Part shown: piece after piece, positions 42,060-51,468 of the stretch
Position numbering within the stretch: position 1 is the first letter of the stretch
Layout: each line of letters opens with the position of its first letter
Source: Myxococcales bacterium 68-20
GTDB lineage: Bacteria; Myxococcota_A; Polyangia; Polyangiales; Polyangiaceae
DNA length: 64,000 nt
Reading direction: 5' to 3'
NCBI GenBank assembly: GCA_001899635.1
Contig: MKVQ01000031.1
Location: forward strand, 39,618 to 103,617
Program-made: the position numbers and the translations under genes
The notes under the pieces: model-generated
Told to the model about the DNA's origin: nothing
Databases searched by the model: none
What the model saw: the letters and a program-made list of their open reading frames with translations, nothing else

Positions 42060-43058
42060 TCAGCGAAGGGCAGCAGCCACGATCAGGGCGCCCAGAAGGA
42101 CGAGAACCGCCGCGACGGCAAGAACGTGCGGCGATCTACGACGACTGCGAGCTTTCGCCATGTCTTTCGCGGGCTCCACGCCGTCCGCGGCCGGGGGCGG
42201 GGCGACCAAGGCCTCGGGCGTCTCGTTCTCCTTCGTCGAGCGCCCCGCGACGAGCGCGGCCGAGGTCGTCGGCCCGACGAGCTCTTCGAGAAGGAGCTCC
42301 ATCGCGTCCCAGCGATCCTCACGCCGCTTCGAACGCGCGCGCTCGACGGCCGCCGCCACTCGCGCGGGGACCTCATCGCGCTCGGTGAGCGGCGGCGACG
42401 CGCCGTTCGGCACCGTTCCGGTGAGCACCTCGTAGGCGAGCACTCCCCACGCATACTGATCGCCGAGCTCGTCGTAGATGCTCTCTTCAGCCGTCTCCGG
42501 CGGCACGTAGTCCGTCTTCGGAAGCTGAGCATCGAGCTCCTCGACGACGTCCATCGGGTCCCGCACGCCACCGAGATCGAACTTCGTCCATTTCGCGATT
42601 CCGAGGTCGACGACGCAGGCAGTGCGGTCCGGGCGCACGATGACGTTCTCGGGCTTGAGATCCCGATGGACGACGCCGGCCTGATGCATCGCCGACAGCC
42701 CGTCGCCGATCTCCCGAAGCCAGCGGAGCCTCTCGGAGAGGTGCGTCGAACGATCGCCGATCAACTTCCGCAGCGACGTGCCCTCGACCATGTCCATCAC
42801 CATGAAGCTGGTCCCCGCCGCCTCGCCTGCGTCGTGGACCACGACGACATGCGGATGCCGAACGAGCGAGGCGAGACGTGCCTCGCGTGCGAAGGCGCTC
42901 CGCGCGAAGGCGAGCTCCTCGTCGGCCGCGTGCATAATCTTCACGGCGACCTTGCCGCCCTCGTGGTCTTGGTCGCGTGCCTCCCAGACCTCACCGAGCG
43001 CACCGCGCCCGAGAAGGCGCTTGAGGCGGTATCGGCCGAGGTCCTCAGGATTCGCCAT
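42060..43058 (-). CDS. Ser/Thr protein kinase with C-terminal membrane anchor
   Basis: The 332-aa kinase has a good Gly loop [13 protein letters not shown], catalytic Lys in [19 protein letters not shown], and DLG in place of DFG (VVDLGIAKW). The APE segment region is [10 protein letters not shown], and the APE motif is changed to PPE. A single helix ([22 protein letters not shown]) at the extreme C-terminus anchors it with no outer domain. It lies 16 bases upstream of the DUF2760-like gene, so the kinase, DUF2760 and Hsp70 probably form one operon. The kinase may phosphorylate one of them. Confidence 0.9.
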   Translation of the reverse strand: MANPEDLGRYRLKRLLGRGALGEVWEARDQDHEGGKVAVKIMHAADEELAFARSAFAREARLASLVRHPHVVVVHDAGEAAGTSFMVMDMVEGTSLRKLIGDRSTHLSERLRWLREIGDGLSAMHQAGVVHRDLKPENVIVRPDRTACVVDLGIAKWTKFDLGGVRDPMDVVEELDAQLPKTDYVPPETAEESIYDELGDQYAWGVLAYEVLTGTVPNGASPPLTERDEVPARVAAAVERARSKRREDRWDAMELLLEELVGPTTSAALVAGRSTKENETPEALVAPPPAADGVEPAKDMAKARSRRRSPHVLAVAAVLVLLGALIVAAALR

Positions 43059-43119
43059 GGACGAGCGGAATGCTACAAGGTTGCCCCGGTCCTCGTCCTT
43101 CGCTACACGAATTTAACCC

Positions 43120-43275
43120 GGGCCGAGGCCCAACCCCTGCGGGTGGTTGGGGCGAGGCGCGAACCTCGACGCGGGCCGAAGGCCCACCGCCGTGGGCAGT
43201 TGGGGCACCTCGCGGGTGGTTGGAGCCCCCACCGGGTCGTTGGGGCACCCCCAGCGGGTGGTTGGGGCGCAGGCC
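43120..43275. repeat. G-rich interspersed repeats with GGGCC-GA(A)-GGCCC stems
   Basis: A GGGTGGTTGGGGC-like unit starts at 43141, 43193 (degenerate), 43214, 43234 and 43256. The last four are spaced about 20-22 bases apart. GGGCC-GA-GGCCC (43120-43131) and GGGCC-GAA-GGCCC (43173-43185) are 53 bases apart, so the first two copies form a larger unit of about 52 bases. The whole gap 43059-43302 between a kinase gene and acyP has no gene. The G runs could fold as quadruplexes. Confidence 0.6.
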
Positions 43276-43302
43276 CAAGGGAGCACCGGAAGTAGAAGCA
43301 TC

Positions 43303-43581
43303 ATGGCCCAGAAACGAATTCATCTCATCGTCCGTGGCAGGGTCCAGGGTGTCTTTTTCCGCGCCGCGACGCAGCGCGAGGCCCGGCGGCTCGGGATCAC
43401 CGGGTGGGTCCGTAACCGTCCCGACGGGAGCGTCGAGCTCTGCGCCGAAGGCGACGAGGACTCGATCAAGGAGCTCGCAAGCTGGGCCAACCACGGGCCA
43501 TCGGCTGCCCGCGTCGACACGGTCGACATCCGCTGGCGCGGCTATACCGGCGAGTTCCCCGAGTTCGCGATCATCGAATAG
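43303..43581 (+). CDS. acyP: Acylphosphatase
   Basis: Acylphosphatase hydrolyses carboxyl-phosphate bonds in the cytoplasm. The 92-aa protein is of standard length. The signature is complete: [16 protein letters not shown] with the phosphate-binding Arg20 in VFFR, and [15 protein letters not shown] with the catalytic Asn. The ferredoxin-like fold's end is visible in [18 protein letters not shown]. The ATG at 43303 follows a weak GGAAG site. Confidence 0.93.
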   Translation: MAQKRIHLIVRGRVQGVFFRAATQREARRLGITGWVRNRPDGSVELCAEGDEDSIKELASWANHGPSAARVDTVDIRWRGYTGEFPEFAIIE

Positions 43582-43624
43582 GCGGGAAGCGCATTCGCCG
43601 CGCGGCCGTTTCAACTGGAGATCC

Positions 43625-45067
43625 ATGAGACGTTACGCCTCGCTCGCCGTCCTCCTGACCACGCTCCTGGCCGGCGCCCCGGCGCTCGCCCAGGAGAACA
43701 GCGAGCCGGCATCGGCAGCCACGGCTGCAGCGAAGGAGGCTCCGGCAGGCCGAGCCATCGAGACGATGAGCGACGCCGACCTCGAGCGGATGCTCGCGCC
43801 CCTCGGGGGCGACGACGTCGAGGCGCGACGCGCGGCTGCGAAGTCCGTTGCAAGCCTCGGACAGGACGCCGTCCCGGTGATCACGAAGCAGCTCGCTACG
43901 CAGCGCAAGGCGAACACGATCGCCGTGGCGGCCGCGGTCAAGGCGGCGCGCGACGCGACGCGCAAGTCGGCCGAGAGCACCGACCTCTGCGACGCGCTGC
44001 TCGAGACGAAGAGCGAGGGCGGGGGCTACACGCCCGCCGTCACGACGGCTGTGCTCCTCCGCGCGCTCGCGCATGCCGGCACCACGCCGGCGCTCCGACA
44101 GCTCATCAAGGTCGCCGGCGACCACGGCAACGCGTTCCGTCCGGAGGTCGCGCGGCACCTGAAGGAGCTCGGCGACAAGGCCGTTCCTGCGCTGATCGAG
44201 ACACGAAAGGAGCCTTCGTCCGAGCTCCGTCGCTGGGCGGCCTCGCAGCTCGAAGGAATGGGCAAGCGCATCGCGGGCGACGCCGTGCAGACGAAGGACA
44301 ACCAGGTCCTCGCCGACGTGCTTCGCGCATTCGCGAACGTGCACGACATCGACGCCCTCGCGGTGATCCTCTCGTTCGTGAACTCCGATCGCATCCAGGT
44401 CCGCGCCGCGGCGCGCGACGCGCTCGGGCAGTTCGGACAGGACGCGGTGTGGAAGCTGCGCGAGGCGTACTCGAACGTGATGGGCAAGCCCGCGCCCGAC
44501 GCCTGGCAGGCCACGCAGATCGCGAAGGAGCTGTTCGCCGCTTACGATCGCCTCCGTCTGCAGGAGGTCTACGGCCTCCTCGACGAGGGACTCGCGAAGG
44601 AGAAGGAGGGCAAGCTCGATGAAGCCGTCGCCGCCTTCGACAAGGTCCTCGCGCGCCAGCCGATGATCGATCGCCGTGGCGAGATGGTCTCCGCCTACGT
44701 CGCGTACGCGGAGAAGGCCAGCGAGACCGATTCGGCGAAGGCCCTCGCCGTCTACCGCAAGGCAGCGCGCCTATGGCCCGAGAGCGCCCGCATCCCTCAC
44801 ATCGAGGCCGAGATCGCGTACCTCGAGGGCAAGGAGCTGCTCGCACGCGGGATCGCCGACGTCGAGCCGTTCCAGCGGGCGCTCCGCCTTTCGCCCGGCC
44901 ACGAGAAGGCGCGTGCCGAGCTCGCTCGCCTCGAGGCGAACGTCGAAGACCGGCAGGAGCGCATCCGCGCCTTCGCGGCAGCGGGCGCCGTCGTCGTCGT
45001 CGCGCTCGCAGGCATCATCCTCTTCGGCGGTGGCCGCCGCCGTCCGCGCCGCGCCGCGAGCGCCTGA
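43625..45067 (+). CDS. Secreted HEAT/TPR-repeat protein with C-terminal membrane helix
   Basis: The 480-aa protein starts at ATG 43625 (GGAG 5 bases before). A signal peptide ([19 protein letters not shown]) comes first. Residues about 50-295 are HEAT-like helical pairs ([48 protein letters not shown]). Residues about 320-440 are TPR-like ([62 protein letters not shown]). The end is a transmembrane helix ([20 protein letters not shown]) and an Arg cluster RRRPRRAA. It is probably periplasmic and inner-membrane bound. Scaffold function inferred from repeats only. Confidence 0.8.
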   Translation: MRRYASLAVLLTTLLAGAPALAQENSEPASAATAAAKEAPAGRAIETMSDADLERMLAPLGGDDVEARRAAAKSVASLGQDAVPVITKQLATQRKANTIAVAAAVKAARDATRKSAESTDLCDALLETKSEGGGYTPAVTTAVLLRALAHAGTTPALRQLIKVAGDHGNAFRPEVARHLKELGDKAVPALIETRKEPSSELRRWAASQLEGMGKRIAGDAVQTKDNQVLADVLRAFANVHDIDALAVILSFVNSDRIQVRAAARDALGQFGQDAVWKLREAYSNVMGKPAPDAWQATQIAKELFAAYDRLRLQEVYGLLDEGLAKEKEGKLDEAVAAFDKVLARQPMIDRRGEMVSAYVAYAEKASETDSAKALAVYRKAARLWPESARIPHIEAEIAYLEGKELLARGIADVEPFQRALRLSPGHEKARAELARLEANVEDRQERIRAFAAAGAVVVVALAGIILFGGGRRRPRRAASA

Positions 45068-45088
45068 GCGCCACAAGCTCCCGAGCAC

Positions 45089-45216
45089 GTCGCGCGGCGT
45101 CTCCGCTGGCAGCGCCGCACGGCGCCCCGGGCGAGCTTGCGATCGCCGCCGCAGGTCGCGCGCAGTCTCCGCTGGCGGCGCCGTACGACGCCCCGGCGAG
45201 CTCGCGACCGCCGGCG
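45089..45216. repeat. Tandem repeat of about 66 bp, two copies
   Basis: The copies at 45089-45154 and 45155-45216 share blocks such as GTCTCCGCTGGC, GGCGAGCT and CGCCCCG, with about nine differences and one indel. A partial third copy may begin near 45213. They lie in the gap between the HEAT/TPR gene and the ribosomal cluster terminator and code for nothing evident. Confidence 0.65.
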
Positions 45217-45246
45217 CGCGGCATCTCGCCGAGAGCCCAGACGCGC

Positions 45247-45281
45247 GAAAGGGCGACGAGCTCATGCTCGCCGCCCTTTTC
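45247..45281. terminator. Bidirectional terminator at the end of the ribosomal cluster
   Basis: AAAGGGCG (45248-45255) pairs with CGCCCTTT (45272-45279), continued inside by CGAG/CTCG after an A-C mismatch. A T run follows on the plus strand and an A run precedes it, so it can stop both the plus-strand HEAT/TPR message and the minus-strand rplQ message. Confidence 0.8.
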
Positions 45282-45318
45282 TAACGTGGCCTCGTCGGCC
45301 GCGTACGTCGAGCGCGGA

Positions 45319-45825
45319 TCAGCCCGCCGTGGCCTCGGCCTCGGCAGCCTTCTTGGACTTCTTCGCCTTCGGCTCGCCGGCTTCGACGAGCTCGATGATC
45401 GACATCGAGGCGTTGTCACCGCGGCGCTCGCCGAGCTTGATGATGCGCGTGTAGCCGCCGGGGCGGCCATCGAAGCGCTTCGCCAGATCGATGAGGACCT
45501 TCTCGACGAGGTCGACCTTCTTCGTCTCGCCGCCCTTCTCCGTCTTCGTGCCCCAACGCGGGAGGAACGAAGCGATGAGGCGCTTGGTGGCGAGGCGCTT
45601 GGCCTTGTCCGCCTCCGAGAGCTTTTCGAACGGCGTGTACGAAACCGCACCAAGGCGGCGCGCCTTGGTGATCAGGCGCTCTGCCACGCGGCGGAGCTCC
45701 TTGGCCTTCGCATCGGTGGTCTCGATGCGCTCGTTGAGAACGAGGTTGGCCGTGAGGTTCCGGAACATCGCCCGGCGGCTGGTGCTGTTTCGGTCGAACT
45801 TACGACCTGCATTCTGGTGTCGCAT
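45319..45825 (-). CDS. rplQ: 50S ribosomal protein L17
   Basis: L17 binds 23S rRNA near the exit tunnel. The N-terminal signature MRHQNAGRKFDRNSTSRRAMFRN-like opening and LTANLVLNERIETTDAKAKE are diagnostic. The 168-aa protein is longer than E. coli L17 (about 127), with an insert around residues 75-105 and a Lys/Ala tail. It is the last gene of the cluster, 124 bases after rpoA. Confidence 0.97.
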   Translation of the reverse strand: MRHQNAGRKFDRNSTSRRAMFRNLTANLVLNERIETTDAKAKELRRVAERLITKARRLGAVSYTPFEKLSEADKAKRLATKRLIASFLPRWGTKTEKGGETKKVDLVEKVLIDLAKRFDGRPGGYTRIIKLGERRGDNASMSIIELVEAGEPKAKKSKKAAEAEATAG

Positions 45826-45949
45826 TGGTGCCTTGCTTCCCTTTTAACGACTTTGAGCTGTCGATCGAACGGTGAGAGCGCCTGCCCTGACGGAGAGAGC
45901 GCTTGGCCAGCGAGGCCCGTCATCGACGAGCCTCGTGGGTGGTTTCGGA

Positions 45950-46975
45950 CTAGTTCTGGGCCTGCTGCGCCTTCCAGCGCTCGAGCATCTGGGGCCAGTT
46001 GTCGATCTTCATGCCGAGCGCCAGCCCCATGTTCTGGAGGATCTCCTTGATCTCCTTGAGGCTCTTGCGGCCGAAGTTCTTCGTCTTGAGCATGTCCTGC
46101 TCCGTGCGCTGAACGAGCTCACCGATGAGGGTGATGTTCGCGTTCTGGAGGCAGTTCGCCGAGCGCACGGAGAGCTCGAGCTCGTCGACGGAGCGGAAGA
46201 GGTTCTCGTTGAGCGGCTCGTCCTCGGGCGTGCCCTGGACGTAGCTGGTCTCCTCGGTCTCCTCGAAGTTGATGAAGATCGTGAGCTGCTCCTTCAGGAT
46301 CTTCGCCGCGTACGCGACGGCGTCCTGGGGCTTCACGCTTCCGTTCGTCCAGACCTCGAGGGTCAGCTTGTCGTAGTCGGTGACCTGGCCGACGCGGGCG
46401 TTCGTGACGGTGTAGTTCACCTTGCGAACGGGCGAGAAGAGCGCGTCGATCGGGATCGTGCCGATCGGCATCGTCGGCGTCTTGTTCTTCTCAGCGGGGA
46501 CGTAGCCGCGGCCGACGTTAACCGTCAGCTCCATCGAGAGCGGGCCCTTCTTGTCGAGCGTCGCGATGAGGTGATCGGGGTTCAGGACCTGGAGGCCGTC
46601 GACGAGCTGGATGTCGCGCGCGTAGACGGGGCCAGGGCCCTCCTTGTCGATGCGGACGGTGTACGTCTTCGCGGTCGCCGCCTTGAGGACGACTTCCTTG
46701 AGGTTGAGGATGATGTCGGTCACGTCCTCGACGACGTCGCCGATGGTCGTGAACTCGTGGAGCGCGCCGTCGATGCGGATCGCCGTGATGGCCGCGCCCT
46801 GGAGCGACGAAAGGAGGACGCGACGGAGCGAGTTGCCGAGCGTGATGCCGTAGCCGCGCTCGAGGGGCTCGCACGAGAAGCGGCCGTAGAACTCGGTGAG
46901 CGTCTCCTGCTCGATGTGGATGCCGCGGGGACGAATGAGATCACGCCAGTTGCGAGTGACGATGTTGCTGCTCAT
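45950..46975 (-). CDS. rpoA: RNA polymerase alpha subunit
   Basis: RpoA nucleates RNA polymerase assembly and its C-terminal domain contacts UP elements and activators. The 341-aa protein has the N-terminal dimer domain ([59 protein letters not shown]) and, after a linker near 245-265, the C-terminal domain ([36 protein letters not shown]). It follows rpsD after 183 bases that include a 13-bp stem-loop. Confidence 0.98.
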   Translation of the reverse strand: MSSNIVTRNWRDLIRPRGIHIEQETLTEFYGRFSCEPLERGYGITLGNSLRRVLLSSLQGAAITAIRIDGALHEFTTIGDVVEDVTDIILNLKEVVLKAATAKTYTVRIDKEGPGPVYARDIQLVDGLQVLNPDHLIATLDKKGPLSMELTVNVGRGYVPAEKNKTPTMPIGTIPIDALFSPVRKVNYTVTNARVGQVTDYDKLTLEVWTNGSVKPQDAVAYAAKILKEQLTIFINFEETEETSYVQGTPEDEPLNENLFRSVDELELSVRSANCLQNANITLIGELVQRTEQDMLKTKNFGRKSLKEIKEILQNMGLALGMKIDNWPQMLERWKAQQAQN

Positions 46976-47117
46976 GTGCCTCGTTCCTCTTCTCGGCCAG
47001 TTGGCCGTTCGTCGCGTCGTTCACGCGGCGAGCCCATAGCGCCTTCGAACCCGCTCTCCGGTCGCTACCGTCGCCTGCCCGTGTGTTCCAGTCGTTGCTC
47101 GATGAAGTCTCACGTCA

Positions 47118-47146
47118 CGCTCGAGGAGGCAAAGCCTCCCCGAGCG
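47118..47146. other. 13-bp stem-loop between rpsD and rpoA
   Basis: CGCTCGAGGAGGC (47118-47130) and GCCTCCCCGAGCG (47134-47146) pair except for one A-C mismatch, around a 3-base loop. It begins 12 bases past the rpsD stop. With no T run it is more likely a processing or attenuation element than a full terminator. Another short palindrome, CGGCC-AGTT-GGCCG, is at 46994-47007 just before rpoA. Confidence 0.5.
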
Positions 47147-47158
47147 GACCTCGCGGGA

Positions 47159-47788
47159 TCAGCGCGAGTAGTACTCGACGACGAGCTGCTCGCGGATCGG
47201 CGGCTCGTTCAGCTCCTCGCGGACGGGAGCGCCCTTGAAAACGCCGGAGAAGTTGTTCTTGTCCAGCTCGATCCAGGAGAGCTGCGCGCGGCGCTCGACC
47301 TGCGCGAGCGAGGCGGCGATGTACTTGATGCCGCGGCTCTTCTCGCGAACCTCGACCTTGTCACCCGCGCGGAGCAGGTACGACGGGATGTCGACGCGCT
47401 TGCCGTTGACGAGGATGTGCGCGTGCTTGACGAGCTGGCGCGCCTCGTTGCGCGACGACGCGAAGCCCATGCGGTGGACGACGTTGTCGAGGCGGCTCTC
47501 GATGAGGCCGAGCATCTGCTCGCCGGTGCGGCCCTTGCGGCGCGTCGCATCGAAGTAGTACTCGCGGAACTGGCGCTCGAGCACGCCGTAGATGCGGCGC
47601 GTCTTCTGCTTCTCGCGGAGGCGGACGGCGTACTCCGTCAGCTTGATGCGGCCCTGGCCGTGCTGGCCCGGCGGATAGGGGCGGCGCGTGACCGAGCACT
47701 TGTCGGTGTAGCAGCGCTCACCCTTGAGGAAGAGCTTGATGCCTTCGCGGCGGCAAAGCTTGCAGACGGGACCGATATAACGAGCCAT
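47159..47788 (-). CDS. rpsD: 30S ribosomal protein S4 (zinc-binding form)
   Basis: S4 is a primary 16S rRNA-binding assembly protein and often a translational repressor. The 209-aa protein shows four Cys near the N-terminus (VCKLC and RCYTDKC), the zinc-containing type. The S4 RNA-binding domain is at about 95-160 ([41 protein letters not shown]). AAGGAAAG precedes the ATG at 47788. A 312-base structured gap separates it from rpsK. Confidence 0.97.
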   Translation of the reverse strand: MARYIGPVCKLCRREGIKLFLKGERCYTDKCSVTRRPYPPGQHGQGRIKLTEYAVRLREKQKTRRIYGVLERQFREYYFDATRRKGRTGEQMLGLIESRLDNVVHRMGFASSRNEARQLVKHAHILVNGKRVDIPSYLLRAGDKVEVREKSRGIKYIAASLAQVERRAQLSWIELDKNNFSGVFKGAPVREELNEPPIREQLVVEYYSR

Positions 47789-48100
47789 TTCTTTCCTTCA
47801 GGCGGCTCCCCTCAATGGGAGCCGGAGAACCGGTTTACGCGCCGAGCCCCGCCTTTAGGGCCCGAAACTTCAATCCCGGCGTGCCCGGAATCCTCGCGAA
47901 CTGCGAGGGCGGGCGGGAGAACCGCTGCCTTTTAGTCGAAGGGTCCGAAAAGGCAAGCAGATCGATGCCTGCGTGGCACCATCCTGCTGGCCGCGGAGTC
48001 GACCGGAAATGCAGCGAGCGCCGCGACCTCCTGAGAGGTGGCGGCGCTCGTGAACAAGCTCACTTGCGTCGGGCTTGCGTCGGGCTCGTGTCCGACTCGC
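47789..48100 (-). promoter_or_regulatory. Structured rpsK-rpsD intergenic region, possible S4 control leader
   Basis: Five inverted repeats occupy this gap: GGCTCCC-N6-GGGAGCC (47804-47823) just before the ribosome site, CCGG-AGAA-CCGG (47823-47834), CCTCGC-N5-GCGAGG (47892-47908), GCCTTTT-N14-AAAAGGC (47927-47954), and a 16-bp stem with one mismatch and a CTGA loop (48015-48050) near the rpsK stop. No gene is seen. In canonical clusters rpsK and rpsD are adjacent, so this long gap is unusual. The large stem may attenuate the message; the smaller ones could be an S4-binding leader. Confidence 0.5.
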
Positions 48101-48520
48101 TCAGACGCGGCGGCGCTTCGGCGGACGGCAGCCGTTGTGCGGAACGGGCGTGACGTCGCGGATGAGCGTGACCTTGAAGCCCGCCGTCTGGAGCGCACGA
48201 AGCGCGCTCTCGCGGCCGGCGCCCGGGCCCTTCACGAAGACGGCGACGGAGCGCATGCCGTGCTCCATGGCCTTGCGGCAGGCCTCTTCGGCCGCGAGCT
48301 GCGCCGCGAACGGCGTCGACTTGCGGGAGCCCTTGAAGCCTCGCGAGCCGGCGCTCGACCACGAAACGGTGTTGCCGTTGACGTCCGTGATCGTGACGAC
48401 GGTGTTGTTGAACGTCGACTGGATGCAGGCGATGCCAGTCGCGATGTTCTTCTTGACCTTCTTCTTGCCGGCCTTGCCCTTTGCGGCCGCCGCGCTCGTC
48501 TGGGTCTTCGTGCTTGCCAT
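48101..48520 (-). CDS. rpsK: 30S ribosomal protein S11
   Basis: S11 is part of the 30S platform. The 139-aa protein has the family core [65 protein letters not shown] helix region and the end [18 protein letters not shown]. The first 20 residues are a Lys/Ala-rich extension. It lies 35 bases after rpsM. Confidence 0.98.
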   Translation of the reverse strand: MASTKTQTSAAAAKGKAGKKKVKKNIATGIACIQSTFNNTVVTITDVNGNTVSWSSAGSRGFKGSRKSTPFAAQLAAEEACRKAMEHGMRSVAVFVKGPGAGRESALRALQTAGFKVTLIRDVTPVPHNGCRPPKRRRV

Positions 48521-48555
48521 GATCTTCCGTTACTCCGAGAGCTCTAGACCGCCGC

Positions 48556-48939
48556 TCACGCCGGCTTGCGCGGACCACCGCGCGAGAGGATGCCCTTGCG
48601 CGGTCCCTTACGGGTACGCGCGTTCGTGTGCGTGCGCTGCCCGTTGACCGGGAGGCCGCGGCGGTGACGGAGGCCGCGGTAGCAGCCGAGGTCCATCAGG
48701 CGCTTGATGTTCATCTGCACTTCGCGACGCAGGTCACCTTCCACCCGGTACTCGGTCTCGAGCAGATCGCGGATGCGCTTGATCTCCGCCTCGGTGAGCT
48801 CCTCCGTCTTCTTCGTCGGAGGGATGTTCGCCTTCGCGCAGATCTCTTTGGCGAGCGCATGGCCCACGCCGTAGAGGTACGGGAGCGCGTAAGCGACTTG
48901 CTTGTGGCGGGGGAGGTCGACGCCTGCGATACGAGCCAT
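48556..48939 (-). CDS. rpsM: 30S ribosomal protein S13
   Basis: S13 contacts the P-site tRNA and the intersubunit bridge. The 127-aa protein begins [19 protein letters not shown], has [17 protein letters not shown] [18 protein letters not shown] and ends with [20 protein letters not shown] and RTRKGPRKG, all diagnostic. rpmJ lies 14 bases upstream. Confidence 0.98.
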   Translation of the reverse strand: MARIAGVDLPRHKQVAYALPYLYGVGHALAKEICAKANIPPTKKTEELTEAEIKRIRDLLETEYRVEGDLRREVQMNIKRLMDLGCYRGLRHRRGLPVNGQRTHTNARTRKGPRKGILSRGGPRKPA

Positions 48940-48953
48940 GACGATTCTTTTCC

Positions 48954-49067
48954 TTAGCCCTGGCGCTGCTTGTGGCGCGGGTTCTCACAGATGATGCGCA
49001 CGACGCCCTTGCGCCGGACGATCTTGCACTTGTCGCAAACCTTCTTGACGGACGGACGGACCTTCAT
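48954..49067 (-). CDS. rpmJ: 50S ribosomal protein L36
   Basis: This 37-aa protein is the smallest large-subunit protein. It reads [20 protein letters not shown], then [17 protein letters not shown]. The zinc ribbon ligands Cys11, Cys14, Cys27 and His32 are all present, so this is the zinc-bound form. The ATG is at 49067. Confidence 0.96.
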   Translation of the reverse strand: MKVRPSVKKVCDKCKIVRRKGVVRIICENPRHKQRQG

Positions 49068-49126
49068 AACTCGGCTCCAGTGGGGAAGTAAGGATCGGCT
49101 GCGCGATCGAGCGGGGCCCGACCTGA

Positions 49127-49369
49127 CTACTTGTGACGGTAGGTGATGCGGCCACGGCTCGGGTCGTACGGGCTCACTTCGACGGTGACCCGATCGCCGG
49201 GGAGGATGCGGATGTAAAACTGCCGCATTCGCCCGCTGATCGTCGCGAGGACGATCAGTCCGTTGTCGCACTTCACGCGGAACATCGCGTTCGGCAGCGC
49301 TTCCTGGACGACACCATCGAACTCGAGCTTGTCGCCCTTGGGCTCTTTCCGCTCACGACGCTCGCTCAT
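49127..49369 (-). CDS. infA: Translation initiation factor IF-1
   Basis: IF-1 occupies the A site of the 30S subunit during initiation. The 80-aa OB-fold protein has [40 protein letters not shown] and [15 protein letters not shown]. The ATG at 49369 is preferred to a TTG one codon upstream. The N-terminal 10 residues ([10 protein letters not shown]) are a charged extension compared with E. coli. Confidence 0.97.
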   Translation of the reverse strand: MSERRERKEPKGDKLEFDGVVQEALPNAMFRVKCDNGLIVLATISGRMRQFYIRILPGDRVTVEVSPYDPSRGRITYRHK

Positions 49370-49417
49370 CAACGATCCCTTCGCCTCTCCTTCAATGCAG
49401 GGTCGAAAGACCCAGTG

Positions 49418-50044
49418 TTACTTCCTCTTGTCGATCGCAGCGAGAACTCGCTGCGTCACGTCTGCCACGTCACCGACCCCGTCCACTCGCTCGAGTAGCG
49501 CCGCCTTCTCGTAGTGAGGCAGCAGGTCGGCCGTCATCCGCTCGTACACGTCGATTCGGTTACGCACCTTGTCTTCGTGGTCGTCCGCCCGATGCTCGAG
49601 TTCGGCGTCGGGGGGCGGCGGGTTATACTTCAAGTGGTAAATCTGTCCAGTACGTTTGTCCGTCCGACGCAGGACCGCTCGTTCCATGAGCAAGTTCTTG
49701 TCGACGGTCAGGGCGATCACGCCGTTCAGCTTCTGGCCGCGACCGGCCAGGAGAGCCTCGAGGGCGTCCGCCTGCGGCACCGTTCGGGGAAACCCGTCCA
49801 GGAGGAACCCGCCCTGGGCGTCCGCCTCCTCGGTGCGCTGCCGAATCAGGTCGATCACGACCTCGTCGGGGACGAGGCCGCCCGAATCCATCTTCTGCAC
49901 GAGGTCGGCCGGAAGACGGCCTTCCTTCTTGGCAGCCCGGAGCATGTCGCCGGTGGAGATCTGCGGGATGCCGTACTTCCCGCAGATCACCTTCGCCTGG
50001 GTGCCTTTGCCGGCGCCCGGCGGGCCTACGAAGATGAGTCTCAT
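49418..50044 (-). CDS. adk: Adenylate kinase
   Basis: Adk interconverts ATP + AMP and 2 ADP. The 208-aa protein has the P-loop GPPGAGKGTQA at residue 8, the AMP-binding ISTGDMLRAA and GFLLDGFPRTVPQA. The LID region RRTDKRTGQIYHLKYNPPPP has no Cys, so it is the non-zinc type, and it is somewhat shorter than in E. coli. The ATG at 50044 starts directly at MRLIFVG. The map gene often found next to adk is absent. Confidence 0.97.
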   Translation of the reverse strand: MRLIFVGPPGAGKGTQAKVICGKYGIPQISTGDMLRAAKKEGRLPADLVQKMDSGGLVPDEVVIDLIRQRTEEADAQGGFLLDGFPRTVPQADALEALLAGRGQKLNGVIALTVDKNLLMERAVLRRTDKRTGQIYHLKYNPPPPDAELEHRADDHEDKVRNRIDVYERMTADLLPHYEKAALLERVDGVGDVADVTQRVLAAIDKRK

Positions 50045-50096
50045 CGTCCCCTCCCCCGAGCAAACGCAGACGAATCGAGTGACGTCGAGAGCTTGA

Positions 50097-51437
50097 TCAC
50101 GCCAGGTCCCTCCGGCCGCGGATGCGCGTGGCGCGACCGCCGCCACCGGACAGGCCTTCGTAGTTGCGCGTGATGAGGTGAGCCTCGATCTGCGCGACCG
50201 TGTCGAGAGCGACGCCGACGACGATCATGACGGAGGTGCCGCCCCAGCGGAACGGGACCTTGAAGTACTCGCTGATAACGGTGGGCACGACGCACACGGC
50301 CGCGACGTAGAGCGCGCCGCCGAGCGTGATGCGCGTGAGCACCTTGTCGATGTACTCCGCCGTCTGCTTGCCCTGACGGATCGACGGGATGAACGCCTGC
50401 TGCTTCTTCAGGTTGTCGGCCACGTCGACCGCCTGGAAGGTGACCGCCGTGTAGAAGAAGCAGAAGAAGACGATCAGCGCGACGTAGATGACGTTGAACA
50501 GCCAGTCACCGCGTTCGAGGCTCTGCTGGAGCTGCGCCATCCCCGGGATCTTGAAGTTCGCCAGCGTGGCCGGGAACATCAGGAGCGAGCTCGCGAAGAT
50601 CGGGGGGATCGTGCCGCTCGTGTTCACCTTGAGCGGGAGGTGCGCGGTCTGTCCGCCGTAGACACGTCGACCGACGGTCCTACGTGCGTAGTAGATTGGG
50701 ATGCGCCGTTGTCCGCGCTCGAAGAACACGATCGTGGCGACCGTGAGGAGGACGATGGCGCCGACCGCGAAGAGGTTCAGCGGCTGGATCGATCCCTTGT
50801 GCGTCTGGAAGTACCCGATGACGCCGCCTGGGATGTCCGTGACGATACCGGCGAAGATCAGGAGCGAGATGCCGTTGCCGATCCCGCGCTCGGTGATCTG
50901 CTCGCCGACCCACATGATGAAGCATGTGCCGGTCGTGAGCGTGAGCATCGTCATCAGGCGGAATCCCCAGCCTGCGTGCGTGACGACGTCGCCGGTGGCG
51001 CCGACCGTGTCCTGGTTGTTCAGGGCTTCCAGGCTCATGGCGATGCCGAAGCTCTGGAACAACGCGAGGACGATCGTGCCGTACCGCGTGTACTGGTTGA
51101 TCTTGCGCTGCCCCTGCTCGCCTTCCTTGCGGAGCTCGTCGAGCGGCTTGAACACCATCGTCAACAGCTGGAGCACGATGCTCGCGCTGACGTAGGGCAT
51201 GATCCCGATCGCGAAGATCGAGAGGTTCGACAGCGCACCGCCGGAGAACATGTTGAAGAAGCCGAGGAGGCCTCCCCCCTGCTTGTTCACGACGGCCTTC
51301 ATCACGTTCCGGTCGACGCCGGGGATCGTGACGAATGCTCCGATGCGGTACACCGCAAGCATCGCGAGCGTGAACAGTACTCGGCGCCGGAGCTCCGGCA
51401 CTTTGTTGATGTTCGCGAAGCCAGCGAGGACGCTCAT
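50097..51437 (-). CDS. secY: Preprotein translocase subunit SecY
   Basis: SecY is the channel of the Sec translocon. The 446-aa protein has about ten helices. Diagnostic parts are the plug and first helix region (VFTLAMLAVYRIGAFVTIPG-like), NMFSGGALSNLSIFAIGIMPYVSASI, PLKVNTSGTIPPIFASSLL and SIRQGKQTAEYIDKVLTRIT. It lies between rplO and adk, as in standard spc operons. Confidence 0.98.
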   Translation of the reverse strand: MSVLAGFANINKVPELRRRVLFTLAMLAVYRIGAFVTIPGVDRNVMKAVVNKQGGGLLGFFNMFSGGALSNLSIFAIGIMPYVSASIVLQLLTMVFKPLDELRKEGEQGQRKINQYTRYGTIVLALFQSFGIAMSLEALNNQDTVGATGDVVTHAGWGFRLMTMLTLTTGTCFIMWVGEQITERGIGNGISLLIFAGIVTDIPGGVIGYFQTHKGSIQPLNLFAVGAIVLLTVATIVFFERGQRRIPIYYARRTVGRRVYGGQTAHLPLKVNTSGTIPPIFASSLLMFPATLANFKIPGMAQLQQSLERGDWLFNVIYVALIVFFCFFYTAVTFQAVDVADNLKKQQAFIPSIRQGKQTAEYIDKVLTRITLGGALYVAAVCVVPTVISEYFKVPFRWGGTSVMIVVGVALDTVAQIEAHLITRNYEGLSGGGGRATRIRGRRDLA

Positions 51438-51468
51438 CGGTGAGTTGGCCTATCCGGAGGAATGCCGA

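Noticed and set aside
43120..43275. Possible CRISPR array
   Set aside because: Repeats are imperfect and G-rich, spacing falls to about 21 bases with no unique spacers, and no cas genes are near.
45872..47935. A 687-codon plus-strand frame opposite rpoA and rpsD
   Set aside because: The minus strand carries unmistakable ribosomal and polymerase genes; this frame is a GC-driven shadow.
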